Part shown: one piece after another, positions 16,108 through 26,200 of the stretch
Position numbering within the stretch: position 1 is the stretch's first letter
How the letters are laid out: each line of letters starts with the position of its first letter
Assembly (NCBI GenBank): GCA_016291905.1
Contig: JAEEZS010000063.1
Location: 1 to 64,000, forward strand
From: Bacteroidaceae bacterium
Lineage (GTDB): Bacteria > Bacteroidota > Bacteroidia > Bacteroidales > Bacteroidaceae
Length of the DNA: 64,000 bases
Direction of reading: 5' to 3'
Made by a program: the position numbers and the translations under genes
The notes under the pieces: generated by a model
What the model saw: only the letters and a program-made list of their open reading frames with translations
Database searches by the model: none
What the model was told of the DNA's origin: nothing

Positions 16108-17751
16108 TTATGAGCCGAAATCTTGATTTATGGCTGCACCCACGAACGAGACGAAGAGAGGATGGGGGTGCGTGGGACGGCTGCGGAACTCGGGATGGAA
16201 CTGCACGGCCACATAGTGGGGATGGTCGGGGAGTTCGATGATTTCCACAAGGTTGAGGTCGGGGTTGATGCCCGCTATCCGCAGCCCGTGCTGTTCCAGT
16301 AGGGTGCGGTAGGCATTGTTGAACTCGTAACGGTGGCGGTGGCGTTCCTGAATGGATAATGGATAATTGGCAATGGATGATTGAGAATGGATGCTGCTAT
16401 AGGCTTTCAAGGCGAGGGTTCCAGGCTGCAAGTCGCAGGGGCAGTTGCCGAGGCGCAGCGTGCCGCCCATGTTTCGGATGCCCTTCTGCTCCTCCATGAG
16501 GCAGATGACGGGATGAGGCGTGTCGGAGTTGAATTCGGTTGAGGAGGCATTGGTGAGGCCACAGATGTTGCGGGCAAACTCAATGACGGCTATCTGCATG
16601 CCCAGACAAAGGCCGAGGAACGGCTTGTGCTTTTCGCGGGCATAGCGGCAGGCGGCTATCATCCCTTCGGTGCCGCGTTGGCCGAAGCCCCCAGGGACGA
16701 TGATACCATCGTAGTTGCTTAATACAGAAGCGGCACCTTCAGCCGATTCCAGTTCTTCGGCATCAATATAATCCACACACACCCGTTTTCCAAAATGGTA
16801 GCCGGCATGGTGGAGAGCCTCGGTGACGCTGATGTAGGCATCGGGTAGATGGGTGTATTTCCCCACGAGGGCGATGTGAACCTCGCCCTGCAGGGCGTTC
16901 ACCGTATCGACCATGCGTTGCCATGCGCCGATGTCGAAGCTCCGCGTAGGGAGATGGAGTTTGGCGAGGACAATGTCGTCGGCTCCCTGCTGGTGGTAGA
17001 GGAGGGGAATCTCGTAGACGTTTTTCACATCGATGCTGGCGATGACATTCGTGGCGGGGACGGAGCAGAACATGGCAATCTTCGCCATTACCTCGTGCGG
17101 CGGGAGGACAGGAGTGCGGCAAACGATGATGTCGGGCTGAATGCCGGCACCGCGCAGGTCAATGACGGAGTGCTGCGTAGGCTTCGTCTTCAGCTCGTCC
17201 GAGCCGTAGAGGGCGGGCACCAGTGTGGTGTGGACAAACAAGGTGTCCTCGGCAGCCCGCTCCAGCTTCACCTGTCGCAGCGCCTCAAGGAAGGCCTCCG
17301 ACTCTATGTCGCCCACGGTGCCGCCAATCTCGGTGATGACGATGTCGGCACCCGTTGAAGATGCCGCCTCGTAGATTTTATGTTTGATTTCGTCGGTGAC
17401 ATGCGGCACTATCTGCACGGTGCCTCCGAGGTAGTCGCCGCGCCGCTCTTTATCAATGACGGCCTTCAGTACCTTGCCGAGGGTGATGTTCGACGTGTAG
17501 TTCATCTCCTCACCCGTGAAGCGCTCGTAGTGCCCAAGGTCGAGGTCTGTCTCCGAGCCGTCGGCTGTGACGAACACCTCGCCATGCTGATAAGGACTCA
17601 TGGTGCCTGGGTCGACATTGATATAGGGGTCGAACTTCTGCATGAACACTTTGTAGCCGTGCGCTTTCAATAGCAGGGCAATGCTGGAAGCCGTGATGCC
17701 CTTGCCTAAGCCCGACACGACTCCGCCTGTAACGAATATGAATTTTGCCAT
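16108..17751 (-). CDS. pyrG: CTP synthase
   Basis: 547 residues. Converts UTP to CTP using ATP and glutamine. The N-terminal synthetase domain starts KFIFVTGGVVSGLGKGITASS; the C-terminal class I amidotransferase has the nucleophile in GLCLGMQ and the His-Glu pair in VQFHPEF. Near residues 453-467, just before the conserved ERHRHRYEFNN block, there is a low-complexity insertion (SSIHSQSSIANYPLSIQ) encoded by an ATTATCCATT-type repeat that family members lack. Last gene of the glutamine cluster, 46 bp after guaA, with TTAAGAGTTAAG-type repeats in the gap. Confidence 0.96.
   Translation of the reverse strand: MAKFIFVTGGVVSGLGKGITASSIALLLKAHGYKVFMQKFDPYINVDPGTMSPYQHGEVFVTADGSETDLDLGHYERFTGEEMNYTSNITLGKVLKAVIDKERRGDYLGGTVQIVPHVTDEIKHKIYEAASSTGADIVITEIGGTVGDIESEAFLEALRQVKLERAAEDTLFVHTTLVPALYGSDELKTKPTQHSVIDLRGAGIQPDIIVCRTPVLPPHEVMAKIAMFCSVPATNVIASIDVKNVYEIPLLYHQQGADDIVLAKLHLPTRSFDIGAWQRMVDTVNALQGEVHIALVGKYTHLPDAYISVTEALHHAGYHFGKRVCVDYIDAEELESAEGAASVLSNYDGIIVPGGFGQRGTEGMIAACRYAREKHKPFLGLCLGMQIAVIEFARNICGLTNASSTEFNSDTPHPVICLMEEQKGIRNMGGTLRLGNCPCDLQPGTLALKAYSSIHSQSSIANYPLSIQERHRHRYEFNNAYRTLLEQHGLRIAGINPDLNLVEIIELPDHPHYVAVQFHPEFRSRPTHPHPLFVSFVGAAINQDFGS
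16351..16393 (-). repeat. ATTATCCATT-type short repeat inside pyrG
   Basis: Four imperfect copies of AATGGATAA/ATGGATG in 43 bp, read in frame through pyrG without a stop. Intergenic spacers of related genomes often carry this type of repeat. Confidence 0.65.
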
Positions 17752-17756
17752 CTTTC

Positions 17757-17793
17757 TAAACTCTTAACTCTTAATTCTTAACTCTTAACTGAA
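17757..17793. repeat. Intergenic TTAAGAGTTAAGA-type repeat
   Basis: Four tandem variants of AACTCTTAA between guaA and pyrG, in the same family as 1906-2003. Confidence 0.65.
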
Positions 17794-17797
17794 AAGA

Positions 17798-19357
17798 CTA
17801 TTCCCATTCGATAGTCGATGGGGGTTTGGAGGAAATGTCGTAGCAGACACGGTTCACGCCCTTGACCTTATTGATAATCTCGCTGCTGACGGTAGCCAGG
17901 AATTCGTGGGGCAACGGAGCCCAGTCAGCGGTCATCGCATCGGTGCTGGTGACGGCACGGAGCACGACGGGGTGGTCGTAGGTGCGCTCGTCACCCATCA
18001 CACCTACCGTCCGGATGCCAGCCAGCAGGACGACACCCGCCTGCCACACCTTGTTATAGAGCGTCTGCCCGTCGGCACAGGTCCAATCGCGAAGGCTTCG
18101 GATGAAGATGTCATCGGCCTCCTGTACCATACGCACTCTGTCACGGGTGATGTCGCCCACGATGCGCACCGCCAGTCCAGGCCCTGGGAAGGGATGTCGC
18201 CCGATGAGGTTTTCCGGCAGCCCTAGCTTTCGGCCTACAGCGCGCACCTCGTCCTTGAAAAGCCAGCGCAGCGGTTCGCATAGTTTCAATCCCATCTTCT
18301 CCGGCAGGCCGCCCACGTTGTGGTGGCTCTTGATGACCGTGCCCTTTCCCCCTTCTTTCGAGGGGCGGACAAGGCCGCTCTCAATGCAATCAGGGTAGAT
18401 GGTGCCTTGTGCCAGCCAACGAACGCCTGGCATACGTTTTGCCTCGTCGCTAAACACCTCCACGAAGTCCCTTCCAATGATGTGGCGCTTCTGCTCTGGG
18501 TCGGTGACTCCCGCCAAATCGCCGAGGAAACGCTCGCTGGCGTCAACGCCTTTAACGCTGATGCCTGCTTGTTTATAGGCTTCCATCACCTCGGCAAACT
18601 CGTTCTCGCGCATCATGCCGTGGTCGATGAAGATGCAGGTGAGCCGGTCGCCGATGGCGCGGTTGAGCAGCGCGGCGCATACCGAAGAATCAACGCCGCC
18701 CGAAAGTCCCATTACAACGCGGTCGTTGCCCAGTTGGTGACGCAGTTGGTCAATCGTTGTTGGGATAAAAGCTTCAGGATTCCACTCGCATCGGCTGCCG
18801 CAAATATCGGTCACGAAATTGCGCAGCAGGGTTGTTCCCTCCGTGGTGTGTACCACTTCAGGGTGGAACTGCACACCCCATATGGGCCGGGACAGCGAAG
18901 CGTAGGCAGCAAAGGGGATGTCCTCAGTGGAGGCAATAGCATGGCAGTCGGCAGGCAGGATGGTGATGGTGTCGCCGTGGCTCATCCATACCTGCGACTT
19001 CGCTGCGATGCCGCGCAGCAGAGGGTCGGAGGTGGTGAGGGTGATGCGGGCACGACCATACTCGTGTGCTGCCGTCCGTTCCACCTTGCCGCCATAGGTG
19101 GCTGCCAGCAGCTGGGCACCATAACAGATGCCCAGGCAGGGCACTCGTCCCAGAAAGCGACCGAAGTCGGCACGTGGCGCGTCGGCATCGTGTACCGAGC
19201 AGGGTGATCCGCTCAGGATAACACCTATCACATCCCCGTCGTCAGCCGGGTAGCGGTCGTAGGGCAGTATCTCGCAATATGTGCCCAGTTCTCTTATCCT
19301 ACGTGCAATCAGTTGGGTGGTCTGACTGCCAAAGTCAAGAATGATAATCCGTTGCAT
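17798..19357 (-). CDS. guaA: GMP synthase (glutamine-hydrolysing)
   Basis: 519 residues. Converts XMP to GMP with ATP and glutamine. Class I amidotransferase domain (about 1-190) with the Cys nucleophile in CLGICYGAQ and HPE in [13 protein letters not shown] pyrophosphatase domain with the P-loop [15 protein letters not shown] near residue 220; C-terminal dimerisation domain ending with the conserved KPPSTIEWE. Length and ends match the family. It lies 30 bp downstream of carB. Confidence 0.97.
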   Translation of the reverse strand: MQRIIILDFGSQTTQLIARRIRELGTYCEILPYDRYPADDGDVIGVILSGSPCSVHDADAPRADFGRFLGRVPCLGICYGAQLLAATYGGKVERTAAHEYGRARITLTTSDPLLRGIAAKSQVWMSHGDTITILPADCHAIASTEDIPFAAYASLSRPIWGVQFHPEVVHTTEGTTLLRNFVTDICGSRCEWNPEAFIPTTIDQLRHQLGNDRVVMGLSGGVDSSVCAALLNRAIGDRLTCIFIDHGMMRENEFAEVMEAYKQAGISVKGVDASERFLGDLAGVTDPEQKRHIIGRDFVEVFSDEAKRMPGVRWLAQGTIYPDCIESGLVRPSKEGGKGTVIKSHHNVGGLPEKMGLKLCEPLRWLFKDEVRAVGRKLGLPENLIGRHPFPGPGLAVRIVGDITRDRVRMVQEADDIFIRSLRDWTCADGQTLYNKVWQAGVVLLAGIRTVGVMGDERTYDHPVVLRAVTSTDAMTADWAPLPHEFLATVSSEIINKVKGVNRVCYDISSKPPSTIEWE

Positions 19358-19387
19358 ACGTTCTCTCTTTTATAGTCAATGGACTGT

Positions 19388-22300
19388 TTAATGGTACTCT
19401 TTCCAGCACTTGATACCGACATCTTCAATCGTCAGATGGCAGAAGGCGTGGATGAACGCTGCCGCGAGGCGGGCGTTGGTGATGAGGGGGATGTTGAAGT
19501 CGATGGCCGTGCGGCGGATGAGGTAGCCGTTTTGCAACTCACGAGGCGTGTGGTTCTTGGGGATGTTGATGACGAGGTCGATACGTCCCTCCCTAAGGTA
19601 GTCGATGACGCTGGGTTTCTGGACGGAATCGGGCCAGTGGACTCGCTCGGCTTCAATGCCATTGGTGGCAAGGAAATCGGCTGTACCACCGGTGGCGTAG
19701 AGACGATAGCCGGAGCGGACGAGCGTGCGCGCTGCCTCCAAAAGCTCTACCTTCGACGGGGCTGTTCCTGACGACATCAAGATGCCCTTGCCCTTGTCAG
19801 GGACACGATAGCCTGCGGCTAGCATACTCTTCAGCAAAGCCTCGTAGTAGTCGGCACCCAGACAGGCCACCTCGCCCGTCGATGCCATATCGACACCCAG
19901 TACGGGGTCGGCGCCCGTCAGACGGGCAAACGAGAACTGCGCCGCCTTGACTCCCACGCAGTCGATGTCGGCAAACGTCTTGCCGTAGGGCTCTACCTCG
20001 TGCCCCAGCATAATCTCTGTAGCCATGCCGATGAAATTGAATCCCGTCACCTTCGACACAAAGGGGAAGCTGCGGCTGGCACGCAGGTTGCACTCGATGA
20101 CCTTCAGCCGGTTGTCCTTGGCAAGGAACTGGATGTTGAAGGGACCTGAGATGTGAAGTGCCTCGGCCAGCTTTGCAGCCGTGCGACGCACACGGCGGAT
20201 GGTTTCGTAGTAAAGTTTCTGGGCGGGGAATACCACGGTGGCATCGCCGCTATGAACGCCAGCAAATTCCACATGCTCGCTGATGGCGTAGCACTTGATG
20301 ACACCCTCTTGCGCCACGGCGTCAATCTCCACCTCTTTGGCTCGTTCCACAAATTCGGTTACCACCACGGGGTGCTCGTGGCTGACGGCTGCCGCCGCAC
20401 TCAGGGCATCGTCCAGTTCATCGTTTCCCGTCACCACGCGCATGGCAGCACCGCTGAGCACGTACGAGGGACGGATGAGCAAGGGGTAGCCCACTTTCTC
20501 AGCAAAACTGACGATGTCTTGTATGTTCGTCAGCTCGGCCCAGCGGGGCTGGTCGATGTCCAGCTTGTCGCAAAGGGCGGAGAATTTCTGGCGGTCCTCG
20601 GCGCAATCGATGGATGTGGCGGGGGTGCCGAGGAGGGTGACGCCCCGCTCTGCCAGCAGCATGGCGAGGTTGTTGGGCGTCTGTCCGCCTACGGACACGA
20701 TGATGCCTCGTGGCGCCTCGGCGTCACAGATGTCGAGCACACGCTCCAGCGTGAGTTCGTCGAAATAGAGGCGGTCACAGGCATCGTAGTCGGTACTGAC
20801 GGTCTCGGGATTGAAGTTTATCATCAGGGCGCGGTAGCCCATCTCTTGCACCTTGCGGATAGCGGCAACGCAACACCAGTCGAACTCCACACTCGACCCG
20901 ATGCGGTAGGCACCGCTGCCCAGTACCACCACCGAACGGCCGTCGCGCTCTGGCACAAGGTCGTTCTCATCGCCGCCATAGGTGATGTAGAGGTAGTTCG
21001 TCTGTGCCGGATATTCGCCTGCCAGCGTGTCAATCTGTTTGATGACGGGGACGATGCCCAACTGCTTGCGGAGGGCTCGCACGGCGTCGGCTTTTCCGTG
21101 GGGCGACAGCCCGCTGCCGGCAAGCACGAGCTTCCCTATCTGGTAGTCGCTGAAGCCGCGGCTTTTGGCTTCGCGGAGCAGGGCGTCACTTACGTCGGCA
21201 AGTGACGAGCATACGGCCAGCCGGACTTTGGTGCGATGGATGTTCTCCAGGCGGCAGAGGAACCATTTGTCGATTTTCGTGAGCTCGTGCAGACGGTCGA
21301 TGGTGTAGCCGCGGTCGAACGCCAGTTCGATGGCGGGCAGGCGGCGGTCGGTGGGGTTCTGCAGCTCGGTGTCCACGTCGGGGATGTGGAGCTCGTTGCC
21401 CACAAAGCCGTGTAGCCCTTGTCCCACCATGCGCAGTCCCTTCTGGATGGCTTCCTCGAAGGTGCGGCCGATGGCCATGACCTCGCCGACGGACTTCATG
21501 GACGAGCCGATGCGGCGCGAAACGTGGGAGAACTTGCTCAAGTCCCAGCGGGGCAGCTTACAGACGACGTAGTCGAGGGCGGGCTCGAAGCAGGCGGTGG
21601 TGACACGGGTGACGGCATTTGTCAGTTCGTCGAGTCCGTAGCCTAGGGCGAGCCGTGCCGCCACGGCGGCAAGAGGATATCCCGTGGCCTTCGAGGCGAG
21701 GGCCGACGAACGACTGAGGCGGGCGTTGACCTCGATAACGCGATAGTCGTCGGAGGTGGGCGAAAGGGCGTACTGGACGTTGCACTCGCCGATGATGCCC
21801 ACGCGGCGCACGATGCGGATGGCCGTTTCGCGCAGACGGTGGTACTCGTGGTCGCTGAGTGTCTGCGATGGTGCCACGACGACACTCTCGCCGGTGTGAA
21901 TGCCGAGGGGGTCGAGGTTTTCCATGTTGCAGACGGTGATGCAGTTGTCGTAACGGTCGCGCACTACCTCATACTCGATTTCCTTCCAGCCTTTCAGCGA
22001 CTCCTCCACCAACAGTTGGGGCGAATAGGCAAGGGCCGACGAGGCGAGGCGGGTGAGCTCATCGTCATTGGCACAGAATCCTGAGCCGAGACCACCCAGC
22101 GTATAGGCCGCACGGACGATGACCGGGTAGCCCGTTACCCGCGCAGCTTGCAAGGCTTCCTCGACGCTGCCGACGGCAATGCTCTTCGGCGTCTTCACGT
22201 CTATCTCGTGCATCAGGTCGGCAAAGAGCTGGCGGTCCTCGGTCTCCATGATGGCCTCGACGGGGGTGCCAAGCACCTTGACACCATATTTGTCGAGGAT

Positions 22301-22612
22301 GCCGCGGCGATAGAGCTCCGTGCCGCAGTTGAGTGCCGTCTGCCCGCCGAAGGCCAGCATGATGCCGTCGGGGCGTTCTTTCTGGATGACCTTCTCGACA
22401 TACTCGGGTGTGATGGGCAGGGAATAGACGGCATCGGCAATACCCTCGGACGTCTGCACGGTGGCTACGTTGGGGTTGATGAGGATGGTGTACCGGTGTT
22501 CGTCGCGCAGCGCCTTCAATGCCTGCGTGCCGGAATAGTCAAACTCGCCAGATTGGCCAATCTTCAGGGCTCCCGACCCTAAGAGTAGTATTCGTTGGAT
22601 GCTATCGGACAT
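19388..22612 (-). CDS. carB: Carbamoyl-phosphate synthase large subunit
   Basis: 1074 residues, the usual length. It makes carbamoyl phosphate from bicarbonate, ammonia from CarA, and two ATP. Two homologous ATP-grasp halves are visible (each opening with LLLGSGALKIGQSGEFDYSG or VVLGSGAYRIGSSVEFDWC) and a C-terminal MGS-like regulatory domain follows (KGILMSSGTAPSK onward). The start is the ATG giving MSDSIQRILLLGSG; it overlaps the end of carA by 11 bp, so the two subunits are coupled. Confidence 0.97.
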   Translation of the reverse strand: MSDSIQRILLLGSGALKIGQSGEFDYSGTQALKALRDEHRYTILINPNVATVQTSEGIADAVYSLPITPEYVEKVIQKERPDGIMLAFGGQTALNCGTELYRRGILDKYGVKVLGTPVEAIMETEDRQLFADLMHEIDVKTPKSIAVGSVEEALQAARVTGYPVIVRAAYTLGGLGSGFCANDDELTRLASSALAYSPQLLVEESLKGWKEIEYEVVRDRYDNCITVCNMENLDPLGIHTGESVVVAPSQTLSDHEYHRLRETAIRIVRRVGIIGECNVQYALSPTSDDYRVIEVNARLSRSSALASKATGYPLAAVAARLALGYGLDELTNAVTRVTTACFEPALDYVVCKLPRWDLSKFSHVSRRIGSSMKSVGEVMAIGRTFEEAIQKGLRMVGQGLHGFVGNELHIPDVDTELQNPTDRRLPAIELAFDRGYTIDRLHELTKIDKWFLCRLENIHRTKVRLAVCSSLADVSDALLREAKSRGFSDYQIGKLVLAGSGLSPHGKADAVRALRKQLGIVPVIKQIDTLAGEYPAQTNYLYITYGGDENDLVPERDGRSVVVLGSGAYRIGSSVEFDWCCVAAIRKVQEMGYRALMINFNPETVSTDYDACDRLYFDELTLERVLDICDAEAPRGIIVSVGGQTPNNLAMLLAERGVTLLGTPATSIDCAEDRQKFSALCDKLDIDQPRWAELTNIQDIVSFAEKVGYPLLIRPSYVLSGAAMRVVTGNDELDDALSAAAAVSHEHPVVVTEFVERAKEVEIDAVAQEGVIKCYAISEHVEFAGVHSGDATVVFPAQKLYYETIRRVRRTAAKLAEALHISGPFNIQFLAKDNRLKVIECNLRASRSFPFVSKVTGFNFIGMATEIMLGHEVEPYGKTFADIDCVGVKAAQFSFARLTGADPVLGVDMASTGEVACLGADYYEALLKSMLAAGYRVPDKGKGILMSSGTAPSKVELLEAARTLVRSGYRLYATGGTADFLATNGIEAERVHWPDSVQKPSVIDYLREGRIDLVINIPKNHTPRELQNGYLIRRTAIDFNIPLITNARLAAAFIHAFCHLTIEDVGIKCWKEYH

Positions 22613-23687
22613 AATTCCTAATATTCGAGATGAATAAGTCGAAGAGGCTGTCGGTATCGACGGGGCCGCTGCTGGCCTCGGGGTGGAACTGGGTGGAGAA
22701 GAAGGGCTTTGTCTTGTGGCGGAGGCCTTCGACGGTGCCGTCGTTAAGGTTCTCGAAGAGACATTCCCAGTTATCGGGCAGCGTGTTACCGTCGACGGCA
22801 AAGCCGTGGTTCTGCGAGGTGACGAAGCAGCGGTGGGTGCCCGGGATGCGGACGGTCTGGTTGTGGCCGCGATGGCCGTACTTCATCTTATACGTCCGTG
22901 CGCCGGCAGCGAGTGCCAGCAGCTGGTGGCCGAGGCAGATGCCCATGATGGGGCGGTCGCCGGCCAGGGCGGTGCGCAGGTGGCTGATGGTGGGGACGAG
23001 GCGCGACGGGTCGCCCGGGCCATTGGAGATGAAGATGCCGTCGTAGTCACTGTCGGCGGTGAAGTCGTAGTCCCACGGCACGCGGCGTATGGTGACGTCG
23101 CGGCGGAGCAGACAGCGCAGGATGTTGTTCTTGATGCCGCAGTCAATCATCAGCACGCGGTAGCGTCCGTTGCCGTAGCTTTGGATGCGGTCGGTCGAAA
23201 CCTGTGCCACGAGGTTTTCGGCGTTCGGGTCGCGGAAGGGGATGACGTCATCGCCGTCGAAGATGATGCGTCCCGACATGGCGCCGTAGGTGCGTAGCCG
23301 CTTGGCCAGCGAGCGGGTGTCGATGCCGTAGATGCCGGGGATGTGCTGCTCCACGAGCCAGTTGCCGAGGCTGCGGTGCGAATCCCAGTGGCTATAGTCC
23401 GCCGAATAGTCGCCGATGATGAGGGCGGTGCATTGGATGCGGTCCGATTCGAAGTGCTCCGGCAGGCCGTAGGCATCACGCTCGTCGTCGGGGACGCCGT
23501 AGTTCCCTATCATGGGATAGGTGGGGACAAGCAGCTGGCCACGGTACGAGGGGTCGGTGAGGCTTTCGGGATAGCCCGTCATGGCGGTGGTGAACACCAT
23601 TTCGCCGGAGACGGACTGCTCGTATCCAAACGAGTAGCCCTGATACTCACTCCCGTCAGCCAGTTGCAGGATGGCTTTTCTCTCCAT
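22602..23687 (-). CDS. carA: Carbamoyl-phosphate synthase small subunit
   Basis: 361 residues. Glutaminase subunit that feeds ammonia to CarB. The N-terminal CarA-specific domain includes FTTAMTGYPESLTDPSYRGQ; the class I amidotransferase domain has Cys in GICLGHQLLAL and His/Glu in TQFHPEAS. It starts 8 bp after the end of the glutamine synthetase gene and overlaps carB, so it is in the middle of the operon. Confidence 0.97.
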   Translation of the reverse strand: MERKAILQLADGSEYQGYSFGYEQSVSGEMVFTTAMTGYPESLTDPSYRGQLLVPTYPMIGNYGVPDDERDAYGLPEHFESDRIQCTALIIGDYSADYSHWDSHRSLGNWLVEQHIPGIYGIDTRSLAKRLRTYGAMSGRIIFDGDDVIPFRDPNAENLVAQVSTDRIQSYGNGRYRVLMIDCGIKNNILRCLLRRDVTIRRVPWDYDFTADSDYDGIFISNGPGDPSRLVPTISHLRTALAGDRPIMGICLGHQLLALAAGARTYKMKYGHRGHNQTVRIPGTHRCFVTSQNHGFAVDGNTLPDNWECLFENLNDGTVEGLRHKTKPFFSTQFHPEASSGPVDTDSLFDLFISNIRNYVR

Positions 23688-23695
23688 ATTTATAC

Positions 23696-25873
23696 TTAAT
23701 TAATAAATAGCAGTTCGCGATATTTGGGCAGGGGCCAGAGGTCGTTGTCGACAATCTGCTCCAGCCGGTCGATGGGCCGACGGATGGCGGCAAGGCTTTC
23801 GGCAATAGCATGATAGGCACAGGCACGCTGGTAGAGGTCGTCGATGCGGTTGGCAGCCTTGCGGGCCTCCACCATGGCATTGACACGGCTGCGAAGTTCG
23901 CGGACGAGGGTGCTGATCTCCCTTGTCAGGCTCAGGGCCGGGTTGCCTTCCATCTCTTCGCCGACTTCCTGCATCAGGCGGACGTTCTGCAAGAGGCGCG
24001 TCTGATAAGTAAGGGCGACGGGGATGATATGGTTGATGGCCATGCGGCCGATGACGCGTGCCTCAATCTGCACCTTCTTGACGTAAGTCTCCCACTTCAC
24101 CTCGTTGCGGGAAGTGAGCTCACGCTCAGTATAGATGCCGAGACGGGTGAAGAGGCGGACTGACGAGGGGGTGGTGAAAGCGCGGAACATCTCGGGGACG
24201 TTGGTCTCGGTGTCAAGCCCGCGACGGGCAGCTTCGGCAGCCCATTCGGGGGTGTAGCCGTTGCCCTCGAAGCAGACGGTGTCCAAGATGTCGCTGATGA
24301 TGGGCTTGAGAGTGTCCATGATGGCGACGGAGAGGGGACGGCCCTCGCCAATCGCCTGTTGCACATCGGCATGGAACGCCTGCAGCTGCTCGGCAACAGC
24401 CGCCGAGAGGGTGGTGAGCGCACCGGCACAGTTAGCACTACTGCCTACAGCGCGGAACTCAAAGCGGTTGCCCGTGAAGGCAAAGGGTGAGGTGCGGTTG
24501 CGGTCGGTGTTATCGACAATAATTTCAGGTATCTCCACGAGGCCGACGGAAGCGCCCCGCTTGCCGGCAATGTCGATGGGCGTGTCGGAGGGGAGAGTGA
24601 TGAGTTTGTGCAGCACGTCGGTCATGGTGCGGCCGAGGAAGGCCGAAACAATGGCAGGCGGTGCCTCGTTGGCACCCAGACGGTGGGCGTTGGTAGCTGA
24701 GGCGACAGAGGCTTTTAATACAGCGTTGTGAGTCTGCACGGCCTTCAGCACGTTCACGAAAAAGGTGATGAACTGCAGGTTACCCTGCGCGTCGCGTCCA
24801 GGGGCAAGCAATGGAACACCCGTGTCGGTGCCCAGCGACCAGTTGCAATGCTTGCCCGAGCCGTTGATGCCGTCGAAGGGCTTCTCGTGAAGCAGTAACA
24901 CGAAGCCGTGACGACGGGCTGTGGTCTGCATGACGTTCATCACCAGCTGGTTCTGGTCGTTCGACAGGTTGGCTTCGCCGTAGATGGGCGCCATCTCAAA
25001 CTGCCCGGGCGCCACCTCGTTGTGGCGCGTCTTGAGGGGAATGCCCAGCTTGTAGCCGCAGACCTCCACGTCGCGCATGAACGCCGCCACACGGGCGGGG
25101 ATGGCGCCAAAGTAGTGGTCGTCGAGCTGCTGGTTCTTCGACGAGACGTGTCCCATCAGCGTTCGGCCCGTCAGCATCAGGTCGGGGCGGGCGGCATAGA
25201 GGTCCTCATCGACAAGGAAGTACTCCTGCTCCCAGCCGAGGTAGGAGATGACGTGACGGACGGCGGGGTCGAACAACTGGCAGATGGGCAGCGCGGCGTC
25301 GCTGACGGCGCGAAGTGAGCGCTTCAGCGGCGTCTTGTAGTCGAGTGCCTCGCCCGTGTAGGAGATGAACACGGTGGGGATGCAGAGCGTGTCGTCCTGG
25401 ATGAACACGGGCGACGTGGGGTCCCACGCCGTGTAGCCGCGTGCCTCGAAGGTGGCACGGATGCCCCCGCTGGGGAACGACGAGGCGTCGGGCTCCTGCT
25501 GCACCAGCGCGCGGCCCGTGAACTCCTCTATCATGCCGCCGCGCCCATCGTACTCCAGAAACGAGTCGTGCTTCTCGGCCGTGCCCTCGGTGAGGGGCTG
25601 GAACCAGTGGGTGATGTGGGTGACGCCGTGCTCCAGCGCCCACGTCTTCATGCCCTTCGCCACACCGTCGGCCGTGACGGCGTCCAACGGTCTGTCGCCC
25701 GCCATGCACTCCAGCAGCGCCTTGTACGTAGCGGCATCCAGATAGCGCCGCATCTTCTCCTTGCCGAACACCAGCTCGCCGAAGTACTCCGACGGCTTTG
25801 CCGATGGCACGTTCACCTCTACGGCCTTCTTCTTGAAAGCCTCCTGTACAACGTCAAATCGCAGTTTACTCAT
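23696..25873 (-). CDS. glnN: Glutamine synthetase type III
   Basis: 725 residues. ATP-dependent synthesis of glutamine from glutamate and ammonia. GSIII is a dodecameric form common in Bacteroidota, about 720-730 residues long with an N-terminal domain not found in GSI. Characteristic blocks include DGRGGMIEEFTGRALVQQEPDASSFPSGGIR, the active-site HNEVAPGQFEMAP and NGSGKHCNWSLGTDTG. A Shine-Dalgarno-like AAGGAG lies just before the ATG. It heads glnN-carA-carB-guaA-pyrG, and its 460-bp leader has unusual features (see 26201-26314 and the two stem-loops). Confidence 0.96.
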   Translation of the reverse strand: MSKLRFDVVQEAFKKKAVEVNVPSAKPSEYFGELVFGKEKMRRYLDAATYKALLECMAGDRPLDAVTADGVAKGMKTWALEHGVTHITHWFQPLTEGTAEKHDSFLEYDGRGGMIEEFTGRALVQQEPDASSFPSGGIRATFEARGYTAWDPTSPVFIQDDTLCIPTVFISYTGEALDYKTPLKRSLRAVSDAALPICQLFDPAVRHVISYLGWEQEYFLVDEDLYAARPDLMLTGRTLMGHVSSKNQQLDDHYFGAIPARVAAFMRDVEVCGYKLGIPLKTRHNEVAPGQFEMAPIYGEANLSNDQNQLVMNVMQTTARRHGFVLLLHEKPFDGINGSGKHCNWSLGTDTGVPLLAPGRDAQGNLQFITFFVNVLKAVQTHNAVLKASVASATNAHRLGANEAPPAIVSAFLGRTMTDVLHKLITLPSDTPIDIAGKRGASVGLVEIPEIIVDNTDRNRTSPFAFTGNRFEFRAVGSSANCAGALTTLSAAVAEQLQAFHADVQQAIGEGRPLSVAIMDTLKPIISDILDTVCFEGNGYTPEWAAEAARRGLDTETNVPEMFRAFTTPSSVRLFTRLGIYTERELTSRNEVKWETYVKKVQIEARVIGRMAINHIIPVALTYQTRLLQNVRLMQEVGEEMEGNPALSLTREISTLVRELRSRVNAMVEARKAANRIDDLYQRACAYHAIAESLAAIRRPIDRLEQIVDNDLWPLPKYRELLFIN

Positions 25874-25895
25874 ACTCCTTATACCTTATTATATA

Positions 25896-26084
25896 TTATA
25901 CACTTCGTCCATGGTCAATTGTCCTTTTGAGGCCCTTGCCAAGAAGAAAGGCTGGCTCACGGGGAGCCAGCCTTTCAGACAGCGCAGGAGAGGGGGACAG
26001 CAGGCGGCTGTCCGTCGGCAGGGACAGCTCCTTCATGCTGGCCATAAGGGCACACATTGCTCTGTAAACCTCTTCCTTCATCAT
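25896..26084 (-). CDS. Possible small ORF in the glnN leader (62 codons)
   Basis: Opens with ATGATGAAGGAAGAG and encodes MMKEEVYRAMCALMASMKEL and on. The last third crosses stem-loop 2, and the stop is 22 bp before glnN. I do not recognise the product. The N-terminal half is helix-like and the rest looks less protein-like. It may be a leader ORF or simply an open frame through a regulatory RNA. Confidence 0.25.
   Translation of the reverse strand: MMKEEVYRAMCALMASMKELSLPTDSRLLSPSPALSERLAPREPAFLLGKGLKRTIDHGRSV
25947..25975 (-). terminator. Stem-loop 2 in the glnN leader, terminator-like
   Basis: Perfect 12-bp stem AAAGGCTGGCTC/GAGCCAGCCTTT with a 5-nt loop, followed on the minus strand by CTTCTTGG. 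It is 74 bp upstream of glnN. Its arms are nearly identical to those of stem-loop 1. Confidence 0.65.
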
Positions 26085-26131
26085 TTCGTTACTAATCTTT
26101 TAACCTTAAAAACAATTAACCTTTATAACAC

Positions 26132-26162
26132 GTAAGGCTGGTTCCTTAAAAACCAGCCTTAC
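26132..26162 (-). promoter_or_regulatory. Stem-loop 1 in the glnN leader
   Basis: Perfect 12-bp stem GTAAGGCTGGTT/AACCAGCCTTAC with a 7-nt loop, 38 nt after the Gln-rich ORF stop. No direct U-run follows. Its 3' arm can pair with the 5' arm of stem-loop 2, which would prevent stem-loop 2 from forming. Confidence 0.6.
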
Positions 26163-26200
26163 TTTATAAACTACTTCATCTTTCTCTCTTTTCCTCTACC

